From: Apteryx mantelli
Taxonomy: Eukaryota; Chordata; Aves; Apterygiformes; Apterygidae
Reading direction: 5' to 3'
Length of the DNA: 64,000 nucleotides
NCBI RefSeq assembly: GCF_036417845.1
Contig: NC_089982.1
Span: 69,143,684-69,207,683 of the forward strand
The translations under genes and the position numbers were made by a program. The notes below the pieces were generated by a model. It ran no database searches, was not told the origin of the DNA, and saw only the letters and a list, made by a program, of their open reading frames with translations. Below, piece by piece: positions 63,088 through 64,000 of the stretch (its first letter is position 1; each line of letters starts with the position of its first letter).

Positions 63088-63869
63088 TGTGACAGGCCAA
63101 TAGAGGTACATCTGGGATTCTCTTGGATGCTGGGATTAGTTGTACTGAACTCAAGAGATCATCATTCGTCAAGTATGAGAATTTGCTAGAGATAAGAGGT
63201 TATAACAAAGCTACAAGTACAGCAAAGCTAGAAACATAACAGAACTGAAAAGATATATACATATCAGAGCTTTACAGTTAAATCACGGGTGCATGGTACA
63301 ATGACTGCTCTCGCCCTTTATGGGCCACCCCTCTGGTATAGTTTTCCCCGGCTTCTCCTCACCATGCTGTAGATATCAGGGCGTCCCCGTTGACGGGTGG
63401 GTCCTCGGGTCCAGAGGCCAGCTGACCGTGGGTCCAAGTCCACACCACATGTATGTGGCATACTCTGTTTTATACCTAGTCAAAACAATGCGAGCCCACA
63501 GCTATACCAAAGCAGTAGGGCTCTAGTCGATACCAGCGCGCACCTCAGCAGGCGACCTGGTGCTCAGCCCACAGCCCTGCTCCGTGGGTAACAACGCACC
63601 ATTAGCAGGTTGTTCTGCGGGGAAGGGCTCCACAGTGCCGAGATGTCTATGATGTGGGTCTGCGGTGTCACTTCTCCTTTGTCTGGACTTGTCAATCATG
63701 GGGTCATTAGAAGGTGTGCCCCCAGGCTACAGCAACCCCACAGTGTGGTGGCTCCAGCCGTGGGGCACCCGGGGGAGTTCGTTAACTCTTGGGGAGCACC
63801 CCAGAGCAAACCCCTCTTGTACGGGCTGCCCCATCCAGCATCCCACGCTTGCCTCTGTGGCGCCTGTCA
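63088..63869. mobile_element. Candidate solo LTR inserted in CR1
   Basis: This 782-bp segment interrupts CR1 between GGAAGAGGG and GAGGGGTCC. It begins TGTGACAGGC and ends GCCTGTCA, so it has TG...CA termini with a short inverted repeat. It is flanked by a 5-bp direct repeat GAGGG (63083-63087 and 63870-63874). The related CR1 copy near 35848-35860 has the uninterrupted site. No viral coding sequence is present, as expected of a solo LTR. A TATAAAA on the minus strand (63474-63468) may mark orientation, but I found no convincing poly(A) signal. A 5-bp duplication fits several ERV classes; the family is not identified. Confidence 0.75.
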
Positions 63870-64000
63870 GAGGGGTCCAAGAGAGCTGGTGGATATTCAG
63901 AAATCACCTCTGGAGCAAGTCCAGCAAAGGGCCACAGAGAAAAGATTAAGGGACTGAAACATGTCTCACAGGAGGAGAGGCTGAGAGAGCTGAGATTGTT
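63870..64000 (+). mobile_element. CR1 continuation right of the LTR, internally deleted
   Basis: CR1 resumes with GVQESWWIFRNHL (EN-RT linker) and jumps at about 63912 to LEQVQQRATE, then LRELRL, from the C-terminal end of ORF2. Most of the RT domain is therefore deleted. The element runs off the right edge. Confidence 0.85.

Noticed and set aside
1..64000. tRNA, rRNA or snRNA genes, mir-218-1, CRISPR arrays, operon-type promoters
   Set aside because: None seen. mir-218-1 lies in a later SLIT2 intron in other vertebrates, and bacterial-type features do not fit this genome.

Overview
The window looks like vertebrate nuclear DNA, most likely from a bird. The evidence is many copies of the CR1 LINE whose 3' tails end in the octamer-type repeat (ATTCTGTG)n, no sign of mammalian SINEs, and a compact first part of a conserved developmental gene. 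A turtle or crocodilian is not excluded, and the species cannot be named from this sequence.

The only host gene I can support is the 5' end of SLIT2, read on the minus strand. Exon 1 (coding part 14395-14573) encodes the signal peptide and the Cys-rich LRR N-cap. Exons 2 (12538-12609) and 3 (11398-11469) are each exactly 72 bp, one leucine-rich repeat per exon. All have canonical GT-AG borders and the same codon phase. I found no exon 4 in the remaining 11.4 kb, so positions 1-11397 are intron 3, apart from one old CR1 insert. A large CpG island (about 13.84-16.55 kb) covers exon 1 and the probable promoter. A palindromic TATATA inside a perfect CArG box lies at 16188-16199, with GC boxes just upstream.

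From about 16.6 kb to the right edge I see no host gene, which fits the gene-poor flank upstream of SLIT2 in other vertebrates (prior knowledge). The region is AT-rich, with short low-complexity tracts, an LTR-like stretch with a minisatellite (about 29.1-30.4 kb), and a series of retroelements. These are old CR1 fragments at 40.7-41.5 and 44.06-44.33 kb, an EN/ORF1-containing CR1 at 35.4-37.55 kb (minus), a nested pair of CR1s at 48.97-52.09 kb (minus), a young 5'-truncated CR1 at 59.52-60.65 kb (plus), and a further ORF1/EN CR1 from 61.67 kb to the right edge (plus). That last copy is split by a 782-bp candidate solo LTR with a 5-bp target duplication.

I found no undescribed host system. 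The most informative observations are structural. A younger CR1 sits inside an older one and creates a chimeric open frame. Two CR1 copies share an Asp-to-Asn change in the reverse-transcriptase active site. A roughly 30-bp micro-inversion is visible by comparing two CR1 copies in this window. The solo LTR's empty site is preserved in a second CR1 copy. The SLIT2 TATA element is also a consensus SRF site.
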